In this document: in pieces, positions 13,454-24,611 of the stretch
Numbering within the stretch: the stretch's first letter is position 1
How the letters are laid out: every line of letters begins with the position of its first letter
Source of the DNA: Amyloporia xantha
Lineage: Eukaryota; Basidiomycota; Agaricomycetes; Polyporales; Adustoporiaceae
Reading direction: 5' to 3'
Length of the DNA: 64,000 nt
NCBI GenBank assembly: GCA_036971615.1
Contig: JAYKKR010000001.1
Location: 310,001-374,000, forward strand
The notes under the pieces: model-generated
The model's database searches: none
Told to the model about the DNA's origin: nothing
Seen by the model: the letters and a program-made list of their open reading frames with translations, nothing else
Position numbers and translations under genes: made by a program

Positions 13454-15590
13454 TCACTCGGACTTCGCCAGGAGAGAGCGGCCGGACATCTCTGTGGGTG
13501 GAATATTAATTAATTATGTACGCAGTTCACAATCAGAGGAATACTTGCCTTCGGGCTGGGGTAGTCCCTACGATCACCACCAACTCGATCAGCTCTCAAA
13601 CGACAGTGAGGATAGAGGGCAAAAAAGCGCACCATGACAGCCAGCACCGTAGGCGCGACATCACACAGCGCACCGACCTCCTCGTCCGAATCCTTGTCCG
13701 TGTCCTTCTTGTCCTCCGCGAATGCGAGCTTCTTCGGGTCACCGGTCATGATGAACGGCACCGGGTTCGTCGTGTGCGCTGTATGCGGCGCACCCGTCTC
13801 GGGGTTGATCATCTGCTCGGCGTTCCCGTGGTCAGCGGTGATGAGCAGGATGTACCCGGCCTCCTGGCACGCCTTGTAGACCGTCCCGACAGCCGCATCG
13901 GTGTGCGTGATAGCCTCAACCGCCGCATCGTACACGCCAGTGTGGCCCACCTACGTTGAATTCACCCCACAGCGTCAGCAGATTCAGAATTGAGGTGATG
14001 TGAGGTGATGGGTGCTGGTGTACCACTGACCATGTCGGGCGGGGCAAAGTTGCACATCACGAACTCGTGTTCGCCCTTTTTGACGACTTCAGCGACCTTG
14101 TCCGCGACGCCCTGGACGCTCATCTTGGGCTCCTTGTCGTACGTCGCGACCTTCGGCGAGGGGATCATGTGTCGCTCCTCAGCGGCGAACTGCTTCTCGA
14201 CACCGCCGTTGAAGAAGAAGGTGACATGCGCGTACTTCTCGGTTTCTAGGAGGGATGTCGGGTTTATTGGTGTGGCGAACACAGGGCGGAATGAGAGTGC
14301 TTACCGGCGATGTGGGCCTGCTTGACACCTTGCTTAGCAAGCCACTCAGCGAGGACGTTGGTCATCGCCTGGGGAGGGAAGGCCACGGGGAAGGGGAACT
14401 CGGCGTTGTATCTTGACATCGTGCTGATGTGCTACGGGTACATTGAGCAATCAGTTAGGGATTCACAGAGAGAATAAGACACGTACAAGATCCTTGGGAA
14501 TGTCAACCTCCATGGGTTTGTCTGGCAGACCAAAGACAGACGCGATTTCACGCATGCGATCCGAACGGTAGTTGAAGAAAAAGAGGGTGTCGCCATCTAC
14601 AGAGTTCCATGAGTGTTTTGCGTGAGGGAAAATATCATCCGAGAAGACATACCCTTGATCCGGCCCTCGTCGCCGTTGACGATGAGCGGCTTCAGGAACT
14701 CGTCCGTCTCGTCCTTCTTGTATTTGTCCTCGATCGTCTGCACAACGTCCTTCGCCTTCTCGCCCACGCCCTTCACCAGGCCATCCACCGCGATCTTGAC
14801 TCGCTCCCAACGCTTGTCACGGTCCATCGCGTAGTACCGTCCCACGACGGTCGCGATCTGGCCGTACTTCTCCTTCTCGAGGAAAGCGATCAGGTCCTTC
14901 GCGTAGCCCGCGGCGGAGCGGGGCGCAGTGTCGCGCCCGTCGCCGAAGAAGTGGATGTAGACATGCGGGACGCCGGCCTCCTTCGCGGTCTCGAGGAGCG
15001 CATACAGGTGCTTGATGTGCGAGTGCACACCGCCGTCGGAGACCTGAAAACAGACAGCGCATATATAGCTTGAGATTAAATGAGCAGCAGATAATCGATG
15101 CGGTACTCACCAGACCGAGGAGGTGCAGCCGGCCGGTTCCCTCCTTCGCCCGCTTGCAGCTGTCCAAAATGACCTCGTTCTTGTGGAATTGGCGTTTCTT
15201 GATCGAGACGTCGATCTTGACGATGTCCTGCCAGACGATACGCCCCGCACCGATGTTCAAATGCCTGAAAGGTGTTGGCGTATAGCCAAGGCGATATGCC
15301 ACGGACAACTCACCCGACTTCGGAATTACCCATCAGCCCTTCGCTCAGTCCGACGGCGACTCCATGGGCCTGGAGCGTGCGGACGCTGTGCTCTTTGGCG
15401 ATGGAGTCCATGTTCGTCGTGGTTCCCGCCGATATAGCGTCGCCCTTCATGTTTGGCTCCGGGGCAATACCCCAGCCATCATGGACACTGGGATTCTTGC
15501 ATGAGTATCTACGGCGCAGTGGACACGCGCGACGTACGCGATGTGTGTGCGCACTCACATTAGACAGACCTTGTTCTTGACTTCGGCCAT
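13454..15590 (-). CDS. gpmI: 2,3-bisphosphoglycerate-independent phosphoglycerate mutase
   Basis: Cytosolic glycolytic/gluconeogenic enzyme converting 3-phosphoglycerate to 2-phosphoglycerate without a bisphosphoglycerate cofactor. Start [11 protein letters not shown] at 15590. The metal-binding DGWG, the catalytic phosphoserine motif [15 protein letters not shown], the region [61 protein letters not shown] and the metal-binding [11 protein letters not shown] all follow in the correct order for this alkaline-phosphatase-superfamily enzyme. Splice reading at the 3' end gives a 19-base exon (13549-13567, GLPQPE), then an intron with a GC donor (13492-13548), then the last exon [12 protein letters not shown], stop at 13454. 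That restores the family's usual GLP-PEEM-GRSLL ending. Nothing suggests loss of function. Confidence 0.92.
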
Positions 15591-16637
15591 GGCGTAGAGT
15601 AGGAACAAGGAAAACGTACGACGTGGAGGTGCTCAGCGTCAAGCCTCTTTTAACTCAAGTCCATCGACCGACTCTGCTCACTCCTCCCCCTTTACGCCGC
15701 ATTATCTTATCGATCTCGCCGCACTGGGCCGCACCCAGCAGTCGCCTCGACGTGACCCGGCCTCACCAGAGTCAACCTCGACACAGTATGATGAGACGTA
15801 AGATTGAATTTGCGGCACTTGATAGGCTGGCAATGCATGTCTTTCATTCTCGTTTCCATTTAAGCTTAATCGTGCCGATGCTATACAGCGCATAGTCAGT
15901 ATTAACCTTCCCGGTGTCCTTCCCTTCCCAAGCCACGTCCAACCCTGAGCAAGTTGTGGCAAGCATACACAGGCAACATCGTGCGAGCCCTGAGGCTTGA
16001 GTAAGCAGAGACCCACTTCTACTTCGTACTCATATTCGACGCTGATGATAAATGTCAGGTATAATCGACACGGGAGGGACGTTCTCCAAGGGCGTTTCAC
16101 TGATGTGAGAGACATGCTGTTCCTCCACCGTGGAAACGCAGAACAGATGACCACTTCTGAGCTCCTTGTGCGGCTGCATAAAGTGCCCCGCATTTACAGG
16201 GTGTTTTCAAATTTGTCCCCGGATATATGACGGATCGAAAACGCCCTACAAATGCAGAGCTGCTACCAGCAGGCAAAGCTGACATGCGTACCTGTACAGC
16301 TTCCTATGATAGTCGTTCAACCCTGCGAAGACATTCGTACCGCCTCCTTGAATCTGTACTCCTAGCGCATGTTTATTCGGTTCTTATTCTCTCCCTTGGA
16401 TCCAACCAGAATGTGTACAAACGTGCAACTTCGGCCTCCGTTAAAATGGCAGTCAAATGTTAACGTCATCTCTATACCCGCGTGAGCACTTCGCTATTGA
16501 GGATGTATGTACATCGTCTAATCACTTCGTATCAGAACTTTGAATCTACACACATTCTCACCCTTCGATAAGTGACCGGTGCGCATGGTCACCTGTGAAC
16601 GTATAGCCAGAAAATGATCATCGCTCGAGGAAATGAT
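15591..16637. other. Intergenic upstream of phosphoglycerate mutase, beyond the lectin stop
   Basis: Mutase promoter at the left end and 3' flank of the LSL-type lectin at the right end. Several short frames are present and none is convincing. No repeat recognised. Confidence 0.35.
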
Positions 16638-17193
16638 CTAGCCAGGCTTGATGTCGTACTCAATCCCATCGACCTGCATGTCCTCGAAGCGAAAGCTGAC
16701 ATAATGATCCGCATAGACTTCGTTGGCGGTATGGTTTATAGACTTGAGGGTCCCTGTGCGTTCGGGAGAGGATAATCGTGTTGGTGCGAGGGCAGACAAG
16801 ACGGAACTGCTTTGCATACTGGCCCCTCCCTGGCTCGAGCTTGAACCAGCTGACCAGGAAGGACAGACATGAGCTCTGCAGCGGCGGCAGGATTGAAGCT
16901 ACTGACTTGTCCTCGTAACGGCCGTCCCCATCGACATGCCACACATAAGGCTGCATGCTCCTGCGCCTGAACATGACCTTACCTGTCGCCTTACTCTTGA
17001 TCGCGTAGAGGCCCTTGCGGGTGCCGGTTCCGTATATGAGCGTGAAGTACTGGTCCCCATATTCGCTGTTGACAAAGTGATGCCCGACCTGCGGCTGAGC
17101 GTGGATGCGCGAGAAGAGGACACGCTGACTTCCGTAGCCTAGAAGGCGGAAGTATAGGTCCGGAGGAGAAATGTAGATCTCGCAAGCAGACAT
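16638..17193 (-). pseudogene. LSL-type (Laetiporus hemolytic-lectin family) beta-trefoil lectin, lectin module only, with a frame break
   Basis: The ATG at 17193 gives MSACEIYISPPDLYFRLLGY, followed by GDQYFTLIYGTG and GLYAIKSKATGKV. These are hallmarks of the N-terminal carbohydrate-binding beta-trefoil of the LSL lectins. One intron follows the YEDN/WFKLEPG junction. Near 16730-16742 the reading frame shifts by one base with no possible intron; downstream homology (YADHYVSFRFEDM, GIEYDIKPG) continues in the other frame to a stop at 16638. So this is either a recent pseudogene or a base-calling error. The gene ends where the lectin module ends, and I see no aerolysin-like pore-forming module after it. 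Known family members bind LacNAc-type glycans; the full-length ones form pores. No signal peptide, as usual for cytoplasmic mushroom defence lectins. Confidence 0.8.
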
Positions 17194-17289
17194 ACTAAGG
17201 GCCTGACCTGTGAACATATATAGATGCGGCTCGATTGGCACCGCCAGAGCCAACACGGACATCAACAGATTAGAAAGCAGTTTCCTTAC

Positions 17290-17688
17290 TTCCTCTTAGT
17301 CGTATAGTTTGTGGAAGATTTCGGAAGATCACTCCATTCCTTAGGGTGGATTAAATATGCCCGTTGCGGAATGCCTATACGTAGGTCAACGCCATTTCCT
17401 TTTGAATAAAGACACGACTGCTATTTTTTGCGAGGCCATTCGACCCCGTTTGGACTAGAGAGCAATGTCGACAAGTCGAACTGTGTCGTGATCGTTTCAG
17501 GTTCGGGCCAAATTTTCGCCTCAATAAAGATGATATTTTGACCCAGGCCGTGTCACAGGTTGACAATCGACAACAAAAGCAAACACCTGTATTGTACATC
17601 ATGGAATTTCGGGACAGTATTGCGCAAGACATTGTTAGTACACAGTTACGGAAGCTAAATGAGTAAGCGTGAGGGATTCGCAGTAGCT
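17290..17688. repeat. Duplicated 3' flank of chimerolectin copy A
   Basis: This stretch aligns with 22690-23113 downstream of copy B. Shared words include tagtttg.ggaaga.ttcgga, cctgttgcgga/cccgttgcgga, gactgctattttttgcgagg and cattcgaccccgttt. It shows that the duplication extends beyond the coding region. Confidence 0.8.
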
Positions 17689-19273
17689 TCAGAAGAAGGC
17701 CACGAAGGCATCGTATCCAATGTCGGTCTGCACAGCGATTAGTCACTGAGTCATCCATGTAGAAGGAAATAACAAACCATGAATTCTCCATTCTGAGGCC
17801 TATATTACCGTTCACATAAGGCAAGAATATAGTGTCGAGATTAGAGGAACACTTACTCAAAGAATTCCACATTGGAATAATCACTGCTCAACATGAAATT
17901 ATAAGCATGAGCGCCGCCACCTGGTTTGGTAGACAGTCCCAGCATGACACCACAAAGCAGGCTCAAACCCTGTGCAGAATAAGACATAGCCCCTTGGTAT
18001 GTGTTGACAACTCACATCTGCTCGGATATTGTCACTGCCCCATTTAGCAACGTCGGCCTTGTAAGCTGCGTGTGCGTCGAGTCATCAGCTCACGTACAAG
18101 CCCAGAAACGGAACGAAACATGCCTATGGCGAAGTCGTCACAGTCAAAGATCTCCGCGCGCCACTGGTACTTCTTCCCAGATCCGAGGTCAGCGTTGTCC
18201 CAGATCATCTTCAAAAGGCCTTGGTCCACAATCCAGTATCTACGTATGGTTTCTGTCAATACAATTTCGAATGTCCCCATAATAGGCTTACAGCCGGTCG
18301 AGGCGATAGGGCTTGAAGTTCGGGCTGAGGTGGGGATTTGCGCCAATGATCGATAAGAGTTCTTTTCCCGTGAAGCTCAACGCCTCAAATGACCACAGCT
18401 GATGAATGTTGATCTTATTCCAATTACCAGCCCATCCAGAAATCTTGGTCCCGTTTTTCCCGCCGCTGATTGAATGATACAAGAGCGTCGATTACGTTGA
18501 AGTATGGGGTCAATAATACAGCACTGCGCACCCGTTGTATAGATCAAGGAATGCTAGTCAAACAGCTCAAGATCAGACCCTCGATAACACAATAATGTTC
18601 AGTCTCGAAGACTTACTTCCAGTCATCTTGTTTTGGATCCTGTCCGGGAGTCTGTCAGATTTACAAACCACTGGCAGGCGTTCGGTGACTCACCTGTAAC
18701 TGTCGGAGCTCTTTCGAATGATCCACAGTTGATTATCATACGTGCGCTGGTATCCGATTACAGGAGTACCATTTTCCACAAGCCCTGGAGGCGATAAGCG
18801 ATGTCAGTAACAAGCGGTGCTGCATTCTGTTGATGAACCGGTCTACCTCCAGTTAAATCAAGATAAGTGCCGCCTTGGAGATTGCGTATAGTGAATGTGT
18901 CCGCATCCTTAGTGGGCTCAATGAGCCAGAGCTGGCGAAGGGATTGAACAGTAGCGAACGAAAGCTTCTCCCAAGCAGTGACCGGAGTACCTGTGTCAAG
19001 TGAGTCATCACGATTGATCCATGAAACGTAAATTATCACCGTCCGTGGGACTTCCTTTTATCATCACCCGGTCATCGATACGCGAAGTAAAAGGGGATCC
19101 AATGAGTGCGGTAGCCCACGAGCAAAAATCTCCAAATGACCTACCTGTGTTGAGGTCCAAAACAATAGGGACATTGGAGTTGGAAATCGAATCTAACACA
19201 TCGACATATGAGCAAACCATGCGGATGTCGCACAGATGCGCGCGGACTCACAGATGCCGTGTCCACGAAACAT
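17689..19273 (-). CDS. MOA-type chimerolectin copy A: ricin-B beta-trefoil plus papain-like cysteine protease
   Basis: Start ATG at 19273 (MFRGHGI, spliced to YSISNSNVPIVLDLNT). The beta-trefoil repeats follow: a 15-base exon (19040-19054), QLWLIEPTKDADTFTIRNLQ with GGTYLDL, NGTPVIGYQRTYDNQLWIIR, FLDLYNG and NGTKISGWAGNW with HQLWSFE. The C-terminal half shows the Marasmius oreades agglutinin-type protease/dimerisation domain: WIVDQGLLKMIW, the catalytic Cys in DCDDFA (codon 18140-18142), KWGSDNIRADGFEPALWCHA, the catalytic His in AHAYNF (codon 17907-17909), the Glu in VEFFE followed after an intron by PQNG, and the end DIGYDAFVAFF with stop at 17689. All residues expected for protease activity are present. 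Family members bind blood-group-B-type glycans and are toxic to nematodes, so a defence role is likely by analogy. No signal peptide. About eleven small introns; all borders are GT..AG. Confidence 0.85.
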
Positions 19274-21159
19274 TCTGACCGACGAGAGGACTGTTTAGTT
19301 GTAATGCGGGTGGTTGTGAGTGACTAGACGGACCTTGACTTTTTATAGCTTTCTCAGGCTTTCATGTTTGGCTATGTATGCTTCTCCGTAAATTGTATAT
19401 ATGCAACCTGGATTTGAGATGTAAGGTCCGGACCTTACACTCACCAGTTCAGAGTCCCCGGAGGCTTATGCATCCGGAAACAATCCCAGTGCCTCATTAT
19501 GTGCGAATAAGGTTTTACTCAAACCACTCTCTCCCTTCAATCTCCGTTGGCGCCTTAAGCACAGCAGCCGACGAAGCAAGCTGTCTGCATACGCTTGGAG
19601 CCACATGATTCAATGGACATGATCATATGTCTTGCCTCTCTCTCACCTATTATAAGCTACTATGTTGGGTCCTTCTGCAATGATGCCGTCCAATACGCAC
19701 CTTGTTGCCGGAGGGATGAGACTCTGCCACTGCAGCTCAAGGCGAAAGAAGCATACTTCTGCGCCGCCTCAGCACTTAAATTTTCAGGCTTCTCACTCAT
19801 ATCGGCCTAGTGAGTGGTCTAATTTACTGACAATGTGCGTGTCAACTTGCAGCATTGGTCTATCTATGTCTGGAATAGTCAACGTGCTATGAGAGAAATT
19901 CAACCTGAGTCGGTGCTCATAAGTGCTCACAATTGCATCTACCAAGGAAGAAGCTGTTCTCAGCCGATCAGGCTGCTTTCAGTGGTCTGTACAGGGTACG
20001 TGAGCACAGTCGGCAAGACCAAACGAGTCCGCGACCGGGAGAAGCCGGCATGGATGGACACACCTCAATTTGGGTTTGCTGCGACGGAATGTATTTTGAA
20101 TAGAAAGCGAGACTTCTTTAAAGAATTCCCTTTTGCAAAAATAACTGCCTGCAAAATTAGATCAAACCTATTAGAGGGCGTTTCGAATCAGGAGGCTCCA
20201 GACGAACCAGTCGCCACTTGATAGAAAATCAGGCACATGAAACTCTGATTGAATATGCAACCATAGCAGCCTCGATCTGCTGACGTCCTGGGACTGGACA
20301 GGCGGACGATGTTGATGGTATGTGACAGATGAGTGTCCCTGCTTCCCTGCCACTCAGCGACTATAGGCACCGCCTTGACTGCGAATATTGGCACTTAGTG
20401 ACGGAAGTGAGTATACTAGGCAGGTACGAGTGAGGAGTTTCGGAATTCGAAAGTTGAGGTGGTGCCGAAGTACCTTCGGATTGCTTGTGCGGATCAATAC
20501 AGAATATGCCAGTCCAGTCAAAGTCAGAATATGTGTGTTCATTTGACCTGTGCAATACGTTCGGTAGCATGACTGTCCGTGCATATTGTTCATCAGCTGG
20601 AAACAGGGTTTCTCAAAGAACTCACCCTCATCCACCTCGTTGCATCCAGGGATGTTCGCGACCCATGACCCCAAAGTCCGGCAGAGCTCTAGGCCCGGGA
20701 CAAAACCCCCAGATTCTATTAAACGGAACACTTGTTCTGGTTGCATCGCTCTGCTCCTTGAAGTCTTCTTGGACTACTCATCCGTTCACGTGGACTTCCG
20801 CAAGGTTAGGAATAAGGGGGTTGCAAGTATCTAGAATCATATAGACACGGTTCAAGTTTACATCCGCGATTCGTAAGGCTTGCCCACGTTGCCTTCCCTG
20901 CTCTGTTAGCGGGCCTTATTCACGCTCAATATGAGTGTGCGGTAGATGTGTAGAATGGAACACTCTCACCTGACATGCTGCTCGGGAAGACGACGGGTTC
21001 CTGGACCACATTCATCACTCACCGTGGCGATATGCATATGGAATTCACTCGGCTGAGCTAGACGAGTACCACTATGGCGCCCCGTCCATTGTGAGGTGTG
21101 AGGTATTAGGAGAGCAATCTCTGTGAGTTGCTTTGTCTCCTGTAACCAAACTCTACACT
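19274..21159. other. Unassigned spacer between lectin copy A and duplicated kinase tail
   Basis: Contains scattered open frames (for example 20354-20746 on the minus strand, with GLELCRTLGSWVANIPG; and 19835-20221 on the plus strand). None matches a family I know, and I could not chain them into a gene. It may hold a decayed gene or transposon. The corresponding place in the other duplicate is occupied by the retroelement. Confidence 0.3.
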
Positions 21160-21970
21160 GTTACCTTGCAGAGCGTCTGGTTCGCTAGAAAAGAGCGAAG
21201 AATAAATTTAGATTAGCCTTCACGCACGCAAAATGTCTCACGCTGCACCCTCACATATTTCTCAGGCCAAACGCAGTTTGGAACGAGCTAGAACAGTCCA
21301 CCAGCTGTAGTCATTTGAGACTAGTTGATGTGTGGTCCCCAGATCATTGAGCAAATTTTCAACACCCCAGTTCATCCATGAGTGAGGATGGATAGCAGCG
21401 CACAATCCGATTGATGACTAACTAGAGATAGTAGCCGTATATATATGTGTCATCATATTTTCAGACTAGAGTATATGGATACAAGCAGCGATCATAGATG
21501 CAGCAAATTCGCTCCGAGGTCATAATCATACTGTACTTATACGTACTAGATGCGGATGAGATAGCGCGAGACAGCGATGTAGTACTGGTATCTGACAAGG
21601 GGTAGAAAATGTTCAACTCTAGGTAAACACTTATAGTATATGCGACGTAAATGATCATAAATGCGTGCATGCGAATAACGATTAGGGATGTGACGATGAG
21701 TTTCCGTACATTTTGAGCGCCTGGTCGAGATCTAAGACTAACAACGATTGGTCAACAGCCCGAAGGCAGCAAAGAGACGAAGAAATATATAAACCAACTA
21801 ATACAAGAGGTTTGGGCAGGAAATGATCCCTGCCCGATTTCCGACACCGCTCTTCACTTTCCACAGTAACGTTCGCAATGAGAGCGATGATAAACAAATG
21901 GCCTGAAAGCTTGCCACCATTTTCTAATTCTCTTATTTCTTCGGTGGCTGCGAAGCCATCTAACACTGTT
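21160..21970. repeat. Segmental duplicate of the kinase 3' end and its downstream spacer
   Basis: Aligns with 29530-30588. Near-identical between about 21465-21770 and 30095-30400, with only small indels (ctgtactta against ctgtaagtta; an extra tact in gtagtactgg). Homology stops abruptly at about 21970, just after the word catctaacact, which marks a breakpoint. Confidence 0.88.
21682..21970 (-). pseudogene. Detached 3' end of a hybrid histidine kinase (second half of receiver domain)
   Basis: Reads LDGFAATEEIRELENGGKLS, HLFIIALIANVT, ESEERCRKSGRDHFLPKPLV and, after one intron, LDQALKMYGNSSSHP with stop at 21682. This is the same ending as the full kinase at 30305. The phospho-acceptor Asp exon and everything upstream are missing, so the fragment cannot make a working regulator. 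Substitutions in conserved places (ALTANV to ALIANV, ECGMD to KSGRD) fit relaxed selection. Confidence 0.88.
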
Positions 21971-22689
21971 GGCGGAACGTCTACAGTAGCATTCTCCCTA
22001 GATTGGTTTGAATATTGGCACTTGCCCTCATCATCGGCAAGCGGTCAGGCTCTGCTCGTGACAACGTACGGCGGCGGTTTCCTCGTTTTCGGGATGTGCT
22101 CTGCTCATCGTCCTCTCCTCTCCTCCTCCAACCTATCTGTGCCCGATCCACTCCTCCCGTCTACTCCTCCCGTCTACTCCTGTGCTGACCATATCCTCCC
22201 TGGCATTCTCTCCGTGAGAACACCGATTTGGCTTGTTTCTCCAGCGCACGACGAGTCCCGGCTGTCTCCGCAAGTCTCGTTCCGCGCTATGCGTCGGCGG
22301 TCTCTTTGGGACGCCTCTCGGCTCTATTGGCTTGAGTGCCTCTGTCGCAGCTGGTGGTGGTCGTGATGGGGTTTTCGGTAGTGTTGGTGGTGTCGCCAGC
22401 TGGTGAGGTCTTCGTGCGGTGCCCGCGAGTACCGGCGGGGCTTTGATCAACGAGATCAGTCCAGTTACGACTTGCTGTGGTCCCGATAGTACTCTAGCAT
22501 TGGTGCCGGTCGCTATCCGGGACGTGTTTGTGTTAGATTTGAGCCGGGAGCCACAGAATGAAGAAATATATCCGTGCTTGAACTGGACTATACCAGCAAA
22601 CACATAAGGAATTGAGTACGAATAATGGAGGTAAATACTATCCTAGGTCACGCGATCCGTATGTACCGAGCATGGAAATTCCAACACTT
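21971..22689. other. Junction segment between duplicated kinase tail and lectin copy B flank
   Basis: Unique sequence relative to the rest of the window. A 157-codon minus-strand frame (22133-22603, Pro/Arg/Ser-rich) has no family signature and is probably fortuitous. It lies exactly at the joint of the tandem duplication. Confidence 0.35.
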
Positions 22690-23113
22690 GCATCCTCTTA
22701 GTAGGATAGTTTGCGGAAGACTTCGGAAAAATTACTCCAATTTTTGTTTCCTCAGGATGGATTGAATAAGCCTGTTGCGGAATGACTATATGCTGGTCAA
22801 TGTCATTTTCTATTGATAAAGACGCGACTGCTATTTTTTCGCGAGGTCATTCGACCCCGTTAGCAATGACGCCAAGTCGAACTGCATGCCCTTCGCGATC
22901 GTCGCAGGTTCCGGCCAAATTTTTGCTTCAAGAAATGGTGATATTTTGACTCACGCTACGATACATGACTGGCAGTCGACGACAAAAGTAAGCACACATA
23001 TTGTACATTGTGGATTGAAGACCGGGACAGTATTGCACAAGGAATTGATAGTACACAGTTACGGAAGCTGAACGAGTCAGCGAATGAGCCAGTGTGATGG
23101 ACTTGCAGTGGCT
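22690..23113. repeat. Duplicated 3' flank of chimerolectin copy B
   Basis: Counterpart of 17290-17688, recognisable base for base with scattered substitutions and small indels. Confidence 0.8.
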
Positions 23114-24611
23114 TCAGAAGAAGGCCAGATATCCATTGTCGCGCTAGACGGCGGTTAGTCACCGAGTCATCCATGTAGAAGGAAATAACAAACAATGAAT
23201 GTCCCAGTCTTTGGCCTACATTACCGTTGACATAAGGCAAGAATATACTGTCGAGATAGAAGAACACTTACTCAAAGAATTCCACTTGGGAATAATCACT
23301 GCTCAACGTGAAATTATAAGCACGAGTAAAGCTATTTGCTGGGGAATATCGTCCCAGCATGACACCGCAAAGCAGGCTCAAACCCTGTGCAGAATGAGAC
23401 ATAGCCAATTGAAATGTGTTGACAACTCACATCCGCTCTGATATTGTCACTGCCCCATTTAGTAACCTCGGTCTTGTAAGCTGCATGTACGTTGTGCCAT
23501 ATTAGCTCACGTACAAGCCCCGGAACGGGACAAAACGTGCCTATGACCAAGTCGTTACAGTCAAAGATATCCGTGCGCCACCCGTACTTCTTCCCAGATC
23601 CGACTTGAGCGTCGTCCCAGATCTTTTTCCAAAGGCCTTGATCCATGATCCAATATCTGTGTATGGGTTCGTCAATACAGATTGTAATGCCCCCGGAATA
23701 AAAATCTTACAGCTGGTCGAGTTGATGGAGCTTGAAATTCGGGCCATTGAAGATGGGGATTTGCGCTAATCTTCTTGAGGAGTTCTTCTCCCGTGGAGCT
23801 CAACACCTCAAATGACCACAGCTGACAATGTTTGTTGGTATCGTTCCCATCACCAGCCCATCCACAAATTTTGGTCCCGGTTTCCGAGCCGCTGATTGGA
23901 TTAAACAAGAGCGTCGATCTCATTATAGTATGGAGACAACAATGCAAGGCACTGCGCACCTGTCCTGAAGATTGAGGAATGCTAGCAAAACAGTTCAAGA
24001 TCAGACTCTCGACGTCACCAGAACGCTCAGCCTCCAAGACTTACTTTTCGACATCTTGTTTTGGACCCTGTCCAAAAGTCTGTCAGATTTACAAACAACT
24101 GGCAGGCATTAGGTGACTCACTTGTAATTGTTGCTAGCAGAGCTATTGCAAATGATCCACACTTGATTATCTTTGGTGCGCTGCCATCCGCTTATAGAAG
24201 TACCATTGGCCATTTCACCTGGAGGCGATGAGCGATGTCAGTAACAACCAGGTGCTGCATTCCGTTGATGGACCAGTCTACCTCTATGTAAATCAAGATA
24301 AGTGCCGCCTTGGAGATTGCGTATAGTGAATGTGTCCGCATCCTTAGTGGGCTCAATGAGCCAGAGCTGGTGAAGGGATTGAACAGTAGCAAACGGATGC
24401 TTCTTTGAAGCAGTGACCAGAGTACCTGTGTCAAGTGAGTCACCTCGATTGATCCATGAAATGTAAATTACATCACCGTTGTTAGGACTTCCTTTCAACA
24501 TCACCCAGCCATTACGACCGTGACGCGAAGTAAAAGGGGATCCAATGAGTGCGGTAGCCCACGAGCAAAAATCTCTAAATTGTCTACCGTCGCTGAGGTC
24601 CAAAACGAGAG
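23114..24611 (-). pseudogene. MOA-type chimerolectin copy B: 5' end lost, catalytic His replaced by Arg
   Basis: Same exon order as copy A. It has the 15-base exon (24477-24491), HQLWLIEPTKDADTFTIRNL with GGTYLDLH, NGTSISGWQRTKDNQVWIIC, TGTKICGWAGD, MDQGLWKKIWDDAQVGSGKK, the nucleophile region DCNDLVIG (Cys codon 23557-23559) and VEFFE. The stop is at 23114 after DNGYLAFF, nine bases shorter than copy A but in frame. The exon carrying the catalytic histidine reads RAYNF instead of HAYNF: codon 23322-23324 on the plus strand is acg where copy A has atg. At the 5' side, homology to copy A ends inside the LDL exon at about 24606, next to the start of a retroelement LTR at 24612, so the start codon and first exon are gone. 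A 137-codon frame seen at 24238-24648 is an accident of introns whose lengths keep the frame open. Confidence 0.85.

Noticed and set aside
19020..19050. Frameshift in lectin copy A relative to copy B (two bases fewer)
   Set aside because: The difference falls inside an intron (g|gtgata .. acacag|gt); spliced frames of both copies agree.
22133..22603. Pro/Arg-rich minus-strand frame as a gene
   Set aside because: No domain, no splice support, GC-skewed composition and overlap with the duplication joint; likely chance.
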